DNA of 64,000 nucleotides, taken from UBA1930 sp943368475 (GTDB lineage: Bacteria; Bacteroidota; Bacteroidia; Chitinophagales; Chitinophagaceae). Below are positions 63,937 through 64,000 of the stretch, piece after piece. The notes under the pieces are model-generated. The model was not told where the DNA came from. It did no database searches and saw only the letters and a program-made list of their open reading frames with translations. The stretch is from the NCBI GenBank assembly GCA_943368475.1, contig CALRLF020000005.1, forward strand, positions 40,664-104,663, read 5' to 3'. Every line of letters begins with the position of its first letter. Position 1 is the first letter of the stretch. Made by a program: the position numbers and the translations under genes.

Positions 63937-64000
63937 AACACGTAAATTATAATTTTAAACAACCCTATAAATTGAAAATCCAATAATAGCTTATTGGCTT
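63845..64000 (-). repeat. 156-bp leader / signal-peptide direct repeat, copy 2
   Basis: This is the second copy, at an offset of 4572 bp. It covers the signal peptide and upstream region of the 1467-aa gene and runs into the window edge. It is in the same orientation as copy 1. Confidence 0.95.
63980..63997. promoter_or_regulatory. Palindrome upstream of the 1467-aa adhesin gene
   Basis: This is the identical 18-bp palindrome at the same distance from the start codon of the 1467-aa gene, as part of the duplicated block. Confidence 0.5.

Overview
The window looks like a chromosomal segment of a low-GC member of the Bacteroidota, most likely in or near Chitinophagaceae. The evidence is a fused SecDF, several TAnnTTTG-type promoter elements, type IX secretion (T9SS) cargo with both type A and type B (CHU_C-like) C-terminal domains, PorP/SprF and PorE-like partners, DUF4199, and a divergent dihydroorotase of the kind I associate with this phylum. 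The family-level assignment is an inference; no rRNA gene is present.

Region 1 (1-20.8 kb) is mostly housekeeping. In order it holds the end of dapF, a CorA-type channel, a CrtA-like monooxygenase, an arginase-family enzyme, a GTG-start SDR reductase, pfkA-pyk, and a tight MCE/MlaD - OstA-like - nhaA cluster. These are followed by a lysoplasmalogenase-like membrane protein, a small two-helix membrane protein, an FKBP lipoprotein, secDF, tRNA-Arg(TCT), a deoxynucleoside kinase, trpS, a conserved unknown protein, a ClC chloride channel and tRNA-Pro(GGG).

Region 2 (20.8-39.9 kb) starts with an apparent operon of a dihydroorotase-like protein lacking most catalytic residues, DUF4199 and a family 2 glycosyltransferase. 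A second glycosyltransferase, a LytS/LytTR two-component pair with a 4-nt overlap, a prolyl-aminopeptidase-like lipoprotein, a DMT permease and an exported isoaspartyl peptidase follow. A TamB-like giant protein has no usual start codon ahead of its membrane anchor and probably begins at CTG 29999. The region ends with a YXWGXW-type protein, a PepSY-associated membrane protein, fusA, an alpha/beta hydrolase lipoprotein and a DUF1801 protein. Two dispersed intergenic repeat families, each with two copies here, lie in this half and the previous one.

Region 3 (39.9-64 kb) is the standout. All genes lie on the minus strand and form a surface-adhesin and T9SS locus. Three giant secreted proteins (1467, 3289 and 2119 aa) are followed by a PorP/SprF-like outer-membrane protein and a PorE-like TPR / beta-propeller / OmpA protein. 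The last four genes look like one operon (3289-aa protein, 2119-aa protein, PorP, PorE). The 1467-aa protein has its own terminator. The giants are mosaics: a beta-helix unit of about 1.4 kb occurs four times in two genes, and an IgGFc-binding-like module of 1.7-1.9 kb is shared by two genes. The upstream region and signal peptide of two genes are a nearly perfect 156-bp direct repeat, although the mature proteins differ and end in different classes of T9SS sorting domain. The duplicated upstream region carries an 18-bp palindrome that could be an operator.
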